Shown here: positions 11,881-19,228 of the stretch, piece by piece
Layout: every line of letters begins with the position of its first letter
Numbering within the stretch: the first letter of the stretch is position 1
Virus record (IMG/VR): IMGVR_UViG_3300046003_007377
Location: 1 to 26,758 of that record
Direction: 5' to 3' (one strand)
Length of the DNA: 26,758 nucleotides
Origin: a virus
The notes under the pieces: model-generated
Seen by the model: only the letters and a program-made list of their open reading frames with translations
The model's database searches: none
Told to the model about the DNA's origin: nothing
Made by a program: the position numbers and the translations under genes

Positions 11881-11938
11881 ATCTTGGATTGCCTTATGGG
11901 ATCCAAATATCAATAACCTTGCTTTTAGGAGGTATCAC

Positions 11939-12412
11939 ATGACCTTATGGAAAACTTATAATTTCGACACATCTAATATTGACCGCTATTTTGTAGGCGT
12001 TGATACTATGATGAAAAAAATGGTGGATGGTGCGGCATTTGTCGCCAATACAGCAATGTCTAATTTCCCACCTTACAATATCAAAAAGATTCAAGACAAT
12101 AAGTATGTCATCGAGATGGCTGTTGCTGGATTTGGCAAACAGGATCTTGAGATTACTTTAGAAGATAATAAACTCTTAATTAAGGGTAACACTTCTTTAA
12201 ACACAAAAGATAAAGAGGGAACGCAATATCTATACCAAGGCATTGCTGCACGTAATTTTGCTCGTGCATTCACTCTAGCTGATAATGTTGAGATTCAAAA
12301 TGCTGAACTTATTAATGGCATGCTTCGTGTCTGGCTAGATACCATAACACAAAAACCAAATGTAAAAAATATTGAAGTGGTTGAAAAAACCGAGCAAAAA
12401 ACAAAAGAATAA
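11939..12412 (+). CDS. Hsp20-family small heat-shock protein (IbpA-like)
   Basis: The 157-residue protein contains an alpha-crystallin domain at about residues 38-140, with the IbpA-type pattern YVIEMAVAGF, a LLIKGN strand, RNFARAFTLADNV and the closing NGMLRVWL. The C-terminus is Lys/Glu-rich. Small heat-shock proteins bind unfolding proteins as oligomeric holdases. T4-superfamily phages of environmental bacteria often carry one, possibly for virion assembly or host stress. It starts after a perfect GGAGG site. A short hairpin (ACCT/AGGT) could weakly cover that site. Confidence 0.9.
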   Translation: MTLWKTYNFDTSNIDRYFVGVDTMMKKMVDGAAFVANTAMSNFPPYNIKKIQDNKYVIEMAVAGFGKQDLEITLEDNKLLIKGNTSLNTKDKEGTQYLYQGIAARNFARAFTLADNVEIQNAELINGMLRVWLDTITQKPNVKNIEVVEKTEQKTKE

Positions 12413-12421
12413 GAGAAAAAA

Positions 12422-12598
12422 ATGATTAAAAATATTTGGGGTCGCCTTGTTAGGCGACTCCGTGCTATTAATGCGTATTACAGTGTCCATAATGACCTGG
12501 GTCGCTTATCAAACAGAAGTTTAGCAGATATTGGTATATCTAGATGCCAAATTGACTATTTTGCAATTAGGGCATATTACAAAGCTAAGGAAGGTTAA
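12422..12598 (+). CDS. DUF1127 (YjiS-like) small protein
   Basis: A 58-residue basic protein with the DUF1127 signature: an Arg-rich start (GRLVRRLRAINAYY), then the LGRLSNRSLADIGISRCQI segment near its centre, and an aromatic helix at the end. DUF1127 proteins are small bacterial proteins, common in proteobacteria, and one (CcaF1 of Rhodobacter) is known to bind RNA. Their presence in a phage is uncommon. It follows the Hsp20 gene by 9 nt and precedes the next small gene by 1 nt, so the three form an operon. The phage copy might act on host RNA turnover, an inference. Confidence 0.85.
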   Translation: MIKNIWGRLVRRLRAINAYYSVHNDLGRLSNRSLADIGISRCQIDYFAIRAYYKAKEG

Positions 12599-12599
12599 C

Positions 12600-12731
12600 A
12601 TGATTTATAAACTATTCGAATTATTTACAATTTACACTGAATCTTTAAATGTTAAGCCAACAGTAGATAATAGAGAAGCTAAAGCAATTAGACGTGAACT
12701 AGAGTCTAAACAAACACCACATAACATCTAA
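12600..12731 (+). CDS. Hypothetical protein, 43 aa
   Basis: A short protein with a hydrophobic, helical N-terminus (MIYKLFELFTIYTESL) and a charged second half (NREAKAIRRELESKQ). No family is recognised. It starts one base after the DUF1127 stop, and its ribosome-binding site AAGGAAGG lies in the end of that gene. A possible late-promoter variant (TCTAAATA, 12727-12734) overlaps its end. It is the last gene of the Hsp20 operon before a terminator. Confidence 0.6.
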   Translation: MIYKLFELFTIYTESLNVKPTVDNREAKAIRRELESKQTPHNI

Positions 12732-12736
12732 ATACT

Positions 12737-12763
12737 GGGGCATTTATTGCCCCTTTATTTTTT
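12737..12763 (+). terminator. Rho-independent terminator after the Hsp20 operon
   Basis: GGGGCA (12737-12742), loop TTTAT, TGCCCC (12748-12753) and a T-rich tail. It ends the Hsp20-DUF1127 operon just 12 nt before the endolysin start. Confidence 0.8.
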
Positions 12764-12774
12764 AGGAGAAAATA

Positions 12775-13386
12775 ATGATTACATTAGAATTGCTACAAGG
12801 AATGTTTCCGAGAACCAAGGCATTAGTTCTAGAAACATATGTTGATCCACTGAATGAAGTATGTGGTAAATTTGAAATCAACACAACAGAAAGAATTGCA
12901 ATGTTTCTTGCTCAAGTTGGGCATGAATCAGGTGGTCTTAGTGTTATTCAAGAGAATTTAAACTATAGGGCTGAAAGATTAGCGGTTGTATTTCCAAAAT
13001 ATTTTAAAGATGTAAATACCTCAACCTATGCTCATAATCCAGAAAAGATTGCTAATAGAGTCTACGCTAGTAGAATGGGCAATGGCAATGAAGCATCTGG
13101 TGATGGTTATAAGTATCGTGGGCGTGGTTTGATTCAGCTCACTGGTCGCAATAACTATGCTTCTTTTGCTTCAGATATGGGTATGAGTATTGATGAAGCG
13201 GTTGAATATCTTTCCACACCCGAAGGTGCTACCATGTCGGCTGGCTGGTATTGGAATAAAAATAATCTTAACCAATGGGCAGATAATTCAGATGTACTTA
13301 CCGTCACTAAAAAGATTAATGGTGGTACTATTGGTCTAGCTGAAAGAGAACATCTTTTCCATTATGGTATGACTCTTTTGGGTTGA
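12775..13386 (+). CDS. GH19-family endolysin (chitinase-like lysozyme)
   Basis: The 203-residue protein matches glycoside hydrolase 19 phage endolysins, which cut the sugar backbone of peptidoglycan. The first catalytic Glu lies in GHESGG (49-54), the second in ENLNY (60-64), followed by the FPKYF segment and the conserved RGRGLIQLTGRNNY (115-128). There is no signal peptide, cell-wall-binding domain or membrane span, so release would need a holin, and none is recognised in the window. GGAG precedes the ATG. The TGA stop lies in the -35 box of the polymerase promoter. Confidence 0.9.
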   Translation: MITLELLQGMFPRTKALVLETYVDPLNEVCGKFEINTTERIAMFLAQVGHESGGLSVIQENLNYRAERLAVVFPKYFKDVNTSTYAHNPEKIANRVYASRMGNGNEASGDGYKYRGRGLIQLTGRNNYASFASDMGMSIDEAVEYLSTPEGATMSAGWYWNKNNLNQWADNSDVLTVTKKINGGTIGLAEREHLFHYGMTLLG

Positions 13387-13411
13387 CATTTGGGATAGGG
13401 TGTAATAATAT
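13383..13411 (+). promoter_or_regulatory. Promoter of the DNA polymerase gene
   Basis: TTGACA (13383-13388), a 17-bp spacer and TAATAT (13406-13411). It overlaps the stop codon of the endolysin gene and lies 26 bp before the polymerase ATG. Confidence 0.8.
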
Positions 13412-13437
13412 TACTCTTGGTATTCCTGGAGAAGCAT

Positions 13438-15948
13438 ATGTCGGTTTTTTATACTAATGTCTTTAGCCGTGGTGATCGTGTATTTGTTCGTGGCTATCGT
13501 AATGGGCGCCGCTTTGCGGAAATTGTTAATTACAAACCCTATCTCTTTATTCCAGCTAGGAAAGAATCACGCACCGAGTTTCGAACTCTAGATGGTAAAC
13601 CTGTCGAAAAACTAGAGTTCGACTCTATTTCTGATACCCGTGAATTTCTAAAGCGATACGATGGTGTGGATAATATGGAAATCCATGGGTTATCCAATTT
13701 TCCATATCTCTATATCTACGATAATTATCGTGGTGAAATCAACTATGATTCATCCAAAATCAATATCATCTCTCTTGATATTGAAACACGTAGTGATGAT
13801 GGATTTCCAAATATTGAAACCGCAGATAAAGAAGTAACTGCTATTACAATTTCACGTCGTGGTGAAATGATCGTATTTGGTCTGAAGCCTTATAAGCCAA
13901 AATCAGATAAAATTACTTATATTCATTGTAAGGATGAGTGGGAACTATTGGATAAGTTCCTACATGTTTGGCAATCTGGTCGATTCCTCCCTGATGTTCT
14001 TACTGGATGGAATATTGAGTTCTTTGATATTCCCTACCTTGTGAATAGGATTACAAATATCCTAGGCAAGGAACAAGCTAAAAAACTATCTCCATGGGGA
14101 ATCCTTGAGGAACGTAAAATTGTTTCACATGGTAAGGAAAATACTACCTACACTCCTGCCGGCATCAACGTTCTAGACTATCTTCAATTATACAAGAAGT
14201 TTTCATTTGGTAATGAGGAAAGCTATAAGCTTGATAACATTGCTGAAGTGGTTCTTGGTGAGCGCAAGGTGGATTATAAGTCCATGGGTTATGAATCACT
14301 AGAGGATCTATATCAACGCAATCCGGAACTATTCTTTGATTATAACATTCAGGACACAGCACTGATTGATCGCTTTGAGGAAAAGCTTGGGTTCATTGAA
14401 TTAGTCATGGCTTTTGCATATGATGCTAAAGTCAACTATGTTGATACCATGACCACAGTGAAGCCATGGGATATTATTGTTCATAATTATCTTATGGATC
14501 GGTGTATTGTTGTTCCTCAGTTTAGTAAAAAAACAAATGATGTGCAACTTATGGGTGGTCACGTTAAGGAAATTAAGCCTGGTATGTATCGTTGGGTGGT
14601 TTCTTTTGACTTGACTTCACTTTACCCACATCTTATCATGCACTATAATATCTCACCAGAGACTAAGGTTGGGCGTGAACAATATTGGCCTGTTCTTAAT
14701 TCCTTAATTAGTGGTCATGCAGTTGTAGAAGATCATGGATATTCATATGCGGCAAATGGTGTAAAATTTACCAAGCAAAAGCAGGGCTTTGCACCAGCAC
14801 TTATGGAAAAGATGTTTAATGATCGTGCCAAGTATAAAGACAAAATGCTTGAAGCCAAAAAGAAACTAGAGACTACTGCTCTAGACTCTCTGGAACGAAA
14901 AATGACTACTAATGAAGTTGCTAGATATCATAATCTACAGCTTGCAAAAAAGATCCAATTGAACAGTTTCTATGGTGCTCTATCAAATCAATATTTCCGT
15001 TGGTTCGATTTTGATATGGCAGAGGCTATCACTTCCTCTGGTCAGCTTGCTATTCAGTGGGTTGAACGATATATCAATGAATATCTTAACACCGTTCTTA
15101 AAACCAAAGCAGTTGATTATGTGATTGCATCCGACACAGACTCACTCTATATTAATATGGAACCACTAGTAAATATTCTAGGGGTCGCCGATCCTCTAAA
15201 AATTGTAGAAGTGTTAGATAAGTTTTGCAATACAAAGATTCAAAATGTAATTAAAAAATCTTTTGATGATTTAGCAGATTACATGCATTCCTATGATAAA
15301 AAGATGTTTATGAAGCGTGAAACAATTGCTGATAAGGGTATCTGGAAAGCAGCAAAGATGTACATTCTAAATGCCTGGAATATTGAGGGTGTTCAATTTA
15401 CTGAACCACAACTTAAAATTCAAGGTATTGAAGCCGTTCGATCCTCTACTCCTAAAGTATGCCGAGCACACATTAAAAAGTGTCTCAGTATTATTATGAA
15501 TAATGATGAGGAAACTCTACATCAATTCATTGATAGGTTTAGGAATGATTTCATGAAACTTCCATTTGAGGATGTTGCATTTCCACGTGGTATGAATGGG
15601 ATGGAAAAGTATCATGATCGTAATACTATCTATTCTAAAGGCACTCCAATTCATGTAAAGGGTGCTCTACTTTATAATAACTTGATTAAAAAACGTGAGC
15701 TTGATAAGAAATATCAACTCATTGGTGATGGTGACAAAATCAAGTTTGCCTATCTGAAATTACCAAATCCACTTATGGAGCACGTTATTTCTGTTCCTGA
15801 TGAACTACCTGAGGAACTTGATTTCACAAAATATATTGACTATGATTCTCAGTTTAACAAGTCTTTTCTAGAACCAATCAAGGGCATTGTAGAAATTATT
15901 GGTTGGGATGTAGAAAAGCGTAGCACATTGGAGTCGTTCTTTGGCTAA
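13438..15948 (+). CDS. Family B DNA polymerase (T4 gp43-like)
   Basis: The 836-residue replicative polymerase has the 3'-5' exonuclease motifs DIETRS (114-119), a GWNIEFFDIPYL segment and YNIQDTALID, then the polymerase motifs DLTSLYPH (391-398), K-x3-NSFYG near 509 and ASDTDSLYIN near 563, and the thumb motif LKIQGIEAVRSSTPK. Motif A usually reads SLYPS and here ends in His, with the catalytic Asp391 kept. Its size matches gp43. The ATG at 13438 has GGAGA upstream, whereas the frame's earlier TTG at 13417 lies in the promoter leader. Together with UvsX and the helicase it forms the replication core. Confidence 0.97.
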   Translation: MSVFYTNVFSRGDRVFVRGYRNGRRFAEIVNYKPYLFIPARKESRTEFRTLDGKPVEKLEFDSISDTREFLKRYDGVDNMEIHGLSNFPYLYIYDNYRGEINYDSSKINIISLDIETRSDDGFPNIETADKEVTAITISRRGEMIVFGLKPYKPKSDKITYIHCKDEWELLDKFLHVWQSGRFLPDVLTGWNIEFFDIPYLVNRITNILGKEQAKKLSPWGILEERKIVSHGKENTTYTPAGINVLDYLQLYKKFSFGNEESYKLDNIAEVVLGERKVDYKSMGYESLEDLYQRNPELFFDYNIQDTALIDRFEEKLGFIELVMAFAYDAKVNYVDTMTTVKPWDIIVHNYLMDRCIVVPQFSKKTNDVQLMGGHVKEIKPGMYRWVVSFDLTSLYPHLIMHYNISPETKVGREQYWPVLNSLISGHAVVEDHGYSYAANGVKFTKQKQGFAPALMEKMFNDRAKYKDKMLEAKKKLETTALDSLERKMTTNEVARYHNLQLAKKIQLNSFYGALSNQYFRWFDFDMAEAITSSGQLAIQWVERYINEYLNTVLKTKAVDYVIASDTDSLYINMEPLVNILGVADPLKIVEVLDKFCNTKIQNVIKKSFDDLADYMHSYDKKMFMKRETIADKGIWKAAKMYILNAWNIEGVQFTEPQLKIQGIEAVRSSTPKVCRAHIKKCLSIIMNNDEETLHQFIDRFRNDFMKLPFEDVAFPRGMNGMEKYHDRNTIYSKGTPIHVKGALLYNNLIKKRELDKKYQLIGDGDKIKFAYLKLPNPLMEHVISVPDELPEELDFTKYIDYDSQFNKSFLEPIKGIVEIIGWDVEKRSTLESFFG

Positions 15949-16249
15949 GTACGATTATGGCGCTGGATGCCCATGTGGATTATATCGTGAATGTGAACCA
16001 AATTGTGAATATAAGGAAATAAAAATGCAAGAGCATGACTTTGGATTCTCATTTGCAGATTCTACTGAACTTACAGCTGAAATTGATACCGCAACCGAAA
16101 AGCTCGAAAAGCTTAGGGCTATGATTTTACCATTCTTAAAAAATTTAAAGCAAAATCCTGAAAAGGATATTATTAAATGGAATGGTAAAGATAGAATCAA
16201 GAAAATTGATGAGTTTATTGGAAAGATCAATGTTTTGGTTGACAGTTGA
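15941..16249 (+). CDS. Conserved hypothetical phage protein, 102 aa (second start at 16025)
   Basis: The frame has two good starts. A TTG at 15941 with GGAG 7 nt upstream overlaps the polymerase stop and adds a Cys-rich N-terminus (GAGCPCGLYRECEPNC). An ATG at 16025 with AAGGA 7 nt upstream gives a 74-residue form starting MQEHDFGFSF. The shared part has a coiled helix (TATEKLEKLRAMILPFLKNL) and a basic segment with a PEK-x2-IKW-type motif, seen in conserved T4-superfamily proteins of unknown function. Both forms may be made. The stop is in a TTGACA repeat before the uvsX promoter. Confidence 0.8.
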   Translation: MAKYDYGAGCPCGLYRECEPNCEYKEIKMQEHDFGFSFADSTELTAEIDTATEKLEKLRAMILPFLKNLKQNPEKDIIKWNGKDRIKKIDEFIGKINVLVDS

Positions 16250-16267
16250 CATTGACTAATATATAAT
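16239..16267 (+). promoter_or_regulatory. Consensus promoter of the uvsX gene
   Basis: TTGACA (16239-16244) and TATAAT (16262-16267) both match the sigma70 consensus exactly, with the ideal 17-bp spacer. A second TTGACA lies at 16246-16251. Strong transcription of the recombination-helicase genes is expected. Confidence 0.92.
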
Positions 16268-16295
16268 TCATTATTGCAGATATATTGGAGAAATT

Positions 16296-17336
16296 ATGAA
16301 CGATTTACGTTCTCGTCTTATTAAAAATAGCACAGTTGATTTTACTTCCACACTTACGGATTCAAAGATCTTTAATAAAAAGGATATGATCCACACACCA
16401 GTTCCTGGCATTAATATTGCTCTGAGTGGTAATTTGGATGGTGGACTTACACCAGGCCTATTGGTTCTAGCGGCACCATCAAAACACTTTAAAACCGCTT
16501 TCAGTCTTCTTATGGCTTCTTCATTTATTAAGAAATACCCTGACGGTATAATTCTATTTTATGATTCAGAATTTGGCACACCAGAATCTTATTTTACTTC
16601 ATTTGGTGTTCCACTAGAATCCGTTGTCCACACACCAATTACGGATATTGAACAATTAAAGTTTGATATTATGCAACAATTGAGTGAACTTAAGCGTGAA
16701 GATAAAGTTATGATTGTGGTTGACTCCGTGGGCAATCTTGCTTCAAAGAAAGAAGTAGAGGATGCTCTAAAAGGAAGTTCTGCTGCTGATATGACTCGGG
16801 CTAAACAACTCAAGTCACTATTCAGAATGGTAACACCTCATCTAACGCTTAAAGACATTCCTATGGTTGTTGTAAATCATATCTATATGACACAGGAACT
16901 ATATTCTAAGGCAGTTGTCAGTGGTGGCACCGGTGTATATTATTCTGCCGATAACATTTGGATCATCGGTCGTCAACAAGATAAGGATGATAAAGAACTT
17001 AAAGGTTATCACTTTATTATCAATGTTGAAAAATCTAGATATGTAAAAGAAAAATCTAAGATTCCCATTACAGTAAATTTTGATTCTGGTATCAATAAGT
17101 GGTCGGGATTCCTTGACTTAGCTCTGGAAGCAGGGTATATTACAAAACCAAAGCAAGGTTGGTATGCAACTTTGAATAAAGAAACTGGTGAACTAGGTCC
17201 AAATAAGCGTGCAGCAGATATTATTGATAACAATGATTTCTGGAAAACTCTTCTAGAAAACACAGACTTCTCAACTTGGATTAAAAACAAGTATAGTTTA
17301 TCATCAACTGATATGATTGAAGAAGAAAATGAATGA
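16296..17336 (+). CDS. uvsX: UvsX, RecA-like recombinase
   Basis: The 346-residue protein is a RecA-family strand-exchange ATPase of the T4 UvsX type. The Walker A loop is A-PSKHFKT (60-67), close to the GPSKSFK form of UvsX, and Walker B is VMIVVDSVGNL (138-148). The conserved VVNHIYMT and GGTGVYYSADNIWI segments near the DNA-binding loops are present. UvsX coats single-stranded DNA and drives recombination-dependent replication with the phage helicase and polymerase. Length is slightly below T4 UvsX. GGAG precedes the ATG. The next small gene overlaps its stop by 8 nt. Confidence 0.95.
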   Translation: MNDLRSRLIKNSTVDFTSTLTDSKIFNKKDMIHTPVPGINIALSGNLDGGLTPGLLVLAAPSKHFKTAFSLLMASSFIKKYPDGIILFYDSEFGTPESYFTSFGVPLESVVHTPITDIEQLKFDIMQQLSELKREDKVMIVVDSVGNLASKKEVEDALKGSSAADMTRAKQLKSLFRMVTPHLTLKDIPMVVVNHIYMTQELYSKAVVSGGTGVYYSADNIWIIGRQQDKDDKELKGYHFIINVEKSRYVKEKSKIPITVNFDSGINKWSGFLDLALEAGYITKPKQGWYATLNKETGELGPNKRAADIIDNNDFWKTLLENTDFSTWIKNKYSLSSTDMIEEENE

Positions 17337-17586
17337 TAAAAATTGGCTGAATACATTCTATAGTACCGATGGTAGAAAATATGCTGTAATTAATTCTATA
17401 TCAAATTCAATTTATGTAGAATTTTATCAAGATGAAGTGATAGTGGGTGGTGTGGAAATCAAAGAGCATAACACCCACTATGCACAATCTATTGCCGAAA
17501 ATTTCTGTAATGGTATACTTAAACTAAAGCCATGGAGCTCCAATGAGTCTATCAAATCTGATCTTTGCGAATCTAATAAACAGTGA
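17329..17586 (+). CDS. Hypothetical protein between UvsX and the helicase, 85 aa
   Basis: A small protein rich in aromatic residues and Asn/Ser (MNDKNWLNTFYSTDGRKYAV), with a probable beta-sheet core (SIYVEFYQDEVIVGGVEIK). The ATG at 17329 is preferred over the TTG at 17317, with GAAGAAGA upstream. It overlaps the end of uvsX and the first 44 nt of the helicase gene. In T4 the equivalent position between uvsX and gene 41 holds gene 40, but no sequence similarity to gp40 can be claimed. Confidence 0.7.
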   Translation: MNDKNWLNTFYSTDGRKYAVINSISNSIYVEFYQDEVIVGGVEIKEHNTHYAQSIAENFCNGILKLKPWSSNESIKSDLCESNKQ

Positions 17587-18943
17587 AGAATATGGTCGCA
17601 AAGTTCTTCCTTATATAAAAGAAGAATATTTTGAAACTTACTCAGACAAAGTATTATTCAATGTTATCAATGCATATGTTGAAAAATATAATAAATTTCC
17701 AAATGAACAAGCTATTAAATTTGATCTCGATTCAATGCAACTTGATGATCGAATTTTTAAAGAATGCAAGGAAAAACTTGGTGAGCTTGAATATGATGCT
17801 ACTAAGGATTTAGAGTGGGTAATTGACAAGACAGAAAAATTCTGTCAAGAGAGAGCAGTATATAATGCGATCATGTCTAGTATTCAAATTCTAGACAATA
17901 AGGATCCAAAGAATAATCGTGGTTCAATCCCAAAGATCCTACAGGATGCTCTAGGTGTAAGCTTTGATACTCACATTGGACATGATTTCTTTGATGATTC
18001 CGATCCTCGCTTTGAATACTATCATAGGACTGAAGATAGAGTCCCATTCCGTATTGATTATCTCAATAAAATTACTAAGGGTGGTCTTCCAAAAAAGACT
18101 CTGAATGTAATTCTTGCAGGACCACATGTTGGTAAATCACTATTCATGTGTTCAACTGCTGCTGGTAATCTTCTTGATGGAAAGAATGTTCTCTACATCA
18201 CAATGGAAATGGCTGAGGAAGAAATTGCTCGGCGTATTGATGCTAATATTCTAGATATTCCCATTGAAGAACTAGATACTATTTCCAAAGAACTCTTTGA
18301 TAAAAAGATAGCTCGAGTCAAGGGTAAGACTTCAGGTAAACTTATTATCAAAGAATATCCAACTTCTACAGCTGGTTCTGCAAACTTCCGTCATCTTTTG
18401 ATGGAACTAAAGCTGAAAAAGAACTTCATTCCTGATATCATTTATATTGATTATCTAAACATCTGTGCAAGTTCAAGATTGAAAATGGGTTCCAATGTCA
18501 ATAGTTATACGTATGTAAAAGCTATTGCTGAAGAATTAAGAGGTCTTGCTGTTGAATTTAATGTTCCAATTGTTTCAGCAACACAAACCACAAGGTCTGG
18601 TTTTGGAAATTCAGATGTTGATATCACTGATACATCAGAGTCTTTTGCTCTTCCAGCAACTGTAGACTTCATGCTTGCTCTAGTAAGTTCTGAAGAACTT
18701 GAAGCGCTAGAACAAATCATGGCTAAACAGTTGAAAAACCGATATACCAATCTACATAAATGCAAGCGCTTTGTTTTAGGGGTTGACAAAATTAAAATGA
18801 AGTTGTATAATGTGGAAGAATCTGCACAAGATCTGGTGGATGATTCACCTGTAATGGACAAAGGAAATTTCGGCGAGAGAGAAAAAGCTACTAACCGAAA
18901 AAAATCTAAGTTTGAACTGCAACAATTTGAGGATTTTAAGTGA
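17543..18943 (+). CDS. Replicative DnaB-like helicase (T4 gp41-like)
   Basis: The 466-residue protein has an N-terminal helical domain (residues 1-140, starting like gp41 with a SNLIFANLINSEEY segment) and a RecA-fold motor. Walker A is AGPHVGKS (192-199), followed by the TMEMAEEEIARR region, Walker B IIYIDYLNI (299-307) and SATQTTRSG near 350. It is the 5'-3' helicase that opens the fork for the phage polymerase and primase. Start and length fit gp41. The C-terminus is charged (REKATNRKKSKFELQQFEDF). The stop overlaps the next gene's ATG by one base. Confidence 0.95.
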   Translation: MSLSNLIFANLINSEEYGRKVLPYIKEEYFETYSDKVLFNVINAYVEKYNKFPNEQAIKFDLDSMQLDDRIFKECKEKLGELEYDATKDLEWVIDKTEKFCQERAVYNAIMSSIQILDNKDPKNNRGSIPKILQDALGVSFDTHIGHDFFDDSDPRFEYYHRTEDRVPFRIDYLNKITKGGLPKKTLNVILAGPHVGKSLFMCSTAAGNLLDGKNVLYITMEMAEEEIARRIDANILDIPIEELDTISKELFDKKIARVKGKTSGKLIIKEYPTSTAGSANFRHLLMELKLKKNFIPDIIYIDYLNICASSRLKMGSNVNSYTYVKAIAEELRGLAVEFNVPIVSATQTTRSGFGNSDVDITDTSESFALPATVDFMLALVSSEELEALEQIMAKQLKNRYTNLHKCKRFVLGVDKIKMKLYNVEESAQDLVDDSPVMDKGNFGEREKATNRKKSKFELQQFEDFK

Positions 18944-19128
18944 TGAAAATGTATACTGTTAAGCAAGCAAATGATCAGTACTATGTCTTTGAAACAGCTA
19001 GTGAAAACTACATTCGACAGTTCAAGGATAAGAATGAAGCATGGAAGTACTGTAAGCTCATGAACCGAGGGCAACAAGGTTTCCAGGGGTGGACGCCAGC
19101 TTTTGTTGCTGGAATTAGCGCTCCATAA
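18943..19128 (+). CDS. Hypothetical protein with GFQGWTPAF C-terminus, 61 aa
   Basis: A small protein with an alternating beta-strand start (MYTVKQANDQYYVFETAS), a charged helix (KDKNEAWKYCKLMN) and a conserved-looking aromatic ending (GFQGWTPAF). Similar short proteins follow the helicase gene in T4-superfamily phages, but the function is unknown. The start is the ATG at 18943. A GTG one codon earlier is less likely. It is followed by a strong terminator, so it ends the replication operon. Confidence 0.75.
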   Translation: MKMYTVKQANDQYYVFETASENYIRQFKDKNEAWKYCKLMNRGQQGFQGWTPAFVAGISAP

Positions 19129-19154
19129 ATACATAAAAAATAAAAGTCTAACTC

Positions 19155-19187
19155 AAGAGCAGATCGAAAGGTCTGCTCTTTTTTTAT
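19155..19187 (+). terminator. Rho-independent terminator of the replication operon
   Basis: A perfect 9-bp stem AAGAGCAGA / TCTGCTCTT (19155-19163 and 19172-19180) with an 8-nt loop and a T7 run. It closes the operon that begins at the uvsX promoter and sits right before a late promoter. Confidence 0.9.
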
Positions 19188-19189
19188 TT

Positions 19190-19197
19190 TATAAATA
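19190..19197 (+). promoter_or_regulatory. T4-type late promoter of the 19229-23698 genes
   Basis: The exact T4 late octamer TATAAATA lies three bases after the preceding terminator's T-run and 31 bp before the 19229 ATG. No -35 box precedes it, as expected for T4 late promoters, which need only the -10 element. Confidence 0.75.
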
Positions 19198-19228
19198 TAG
19201 AAAACATTTAATATTTTGGGAACCACAT

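Noticed and set aside
18505-19134. 209-residue ORF on the minus strand
   Set aside because: Antisense to the helicase gene and the next gene, Ser/Leu-rich, crossing coding DNA with strong family motifs on the plus strand.
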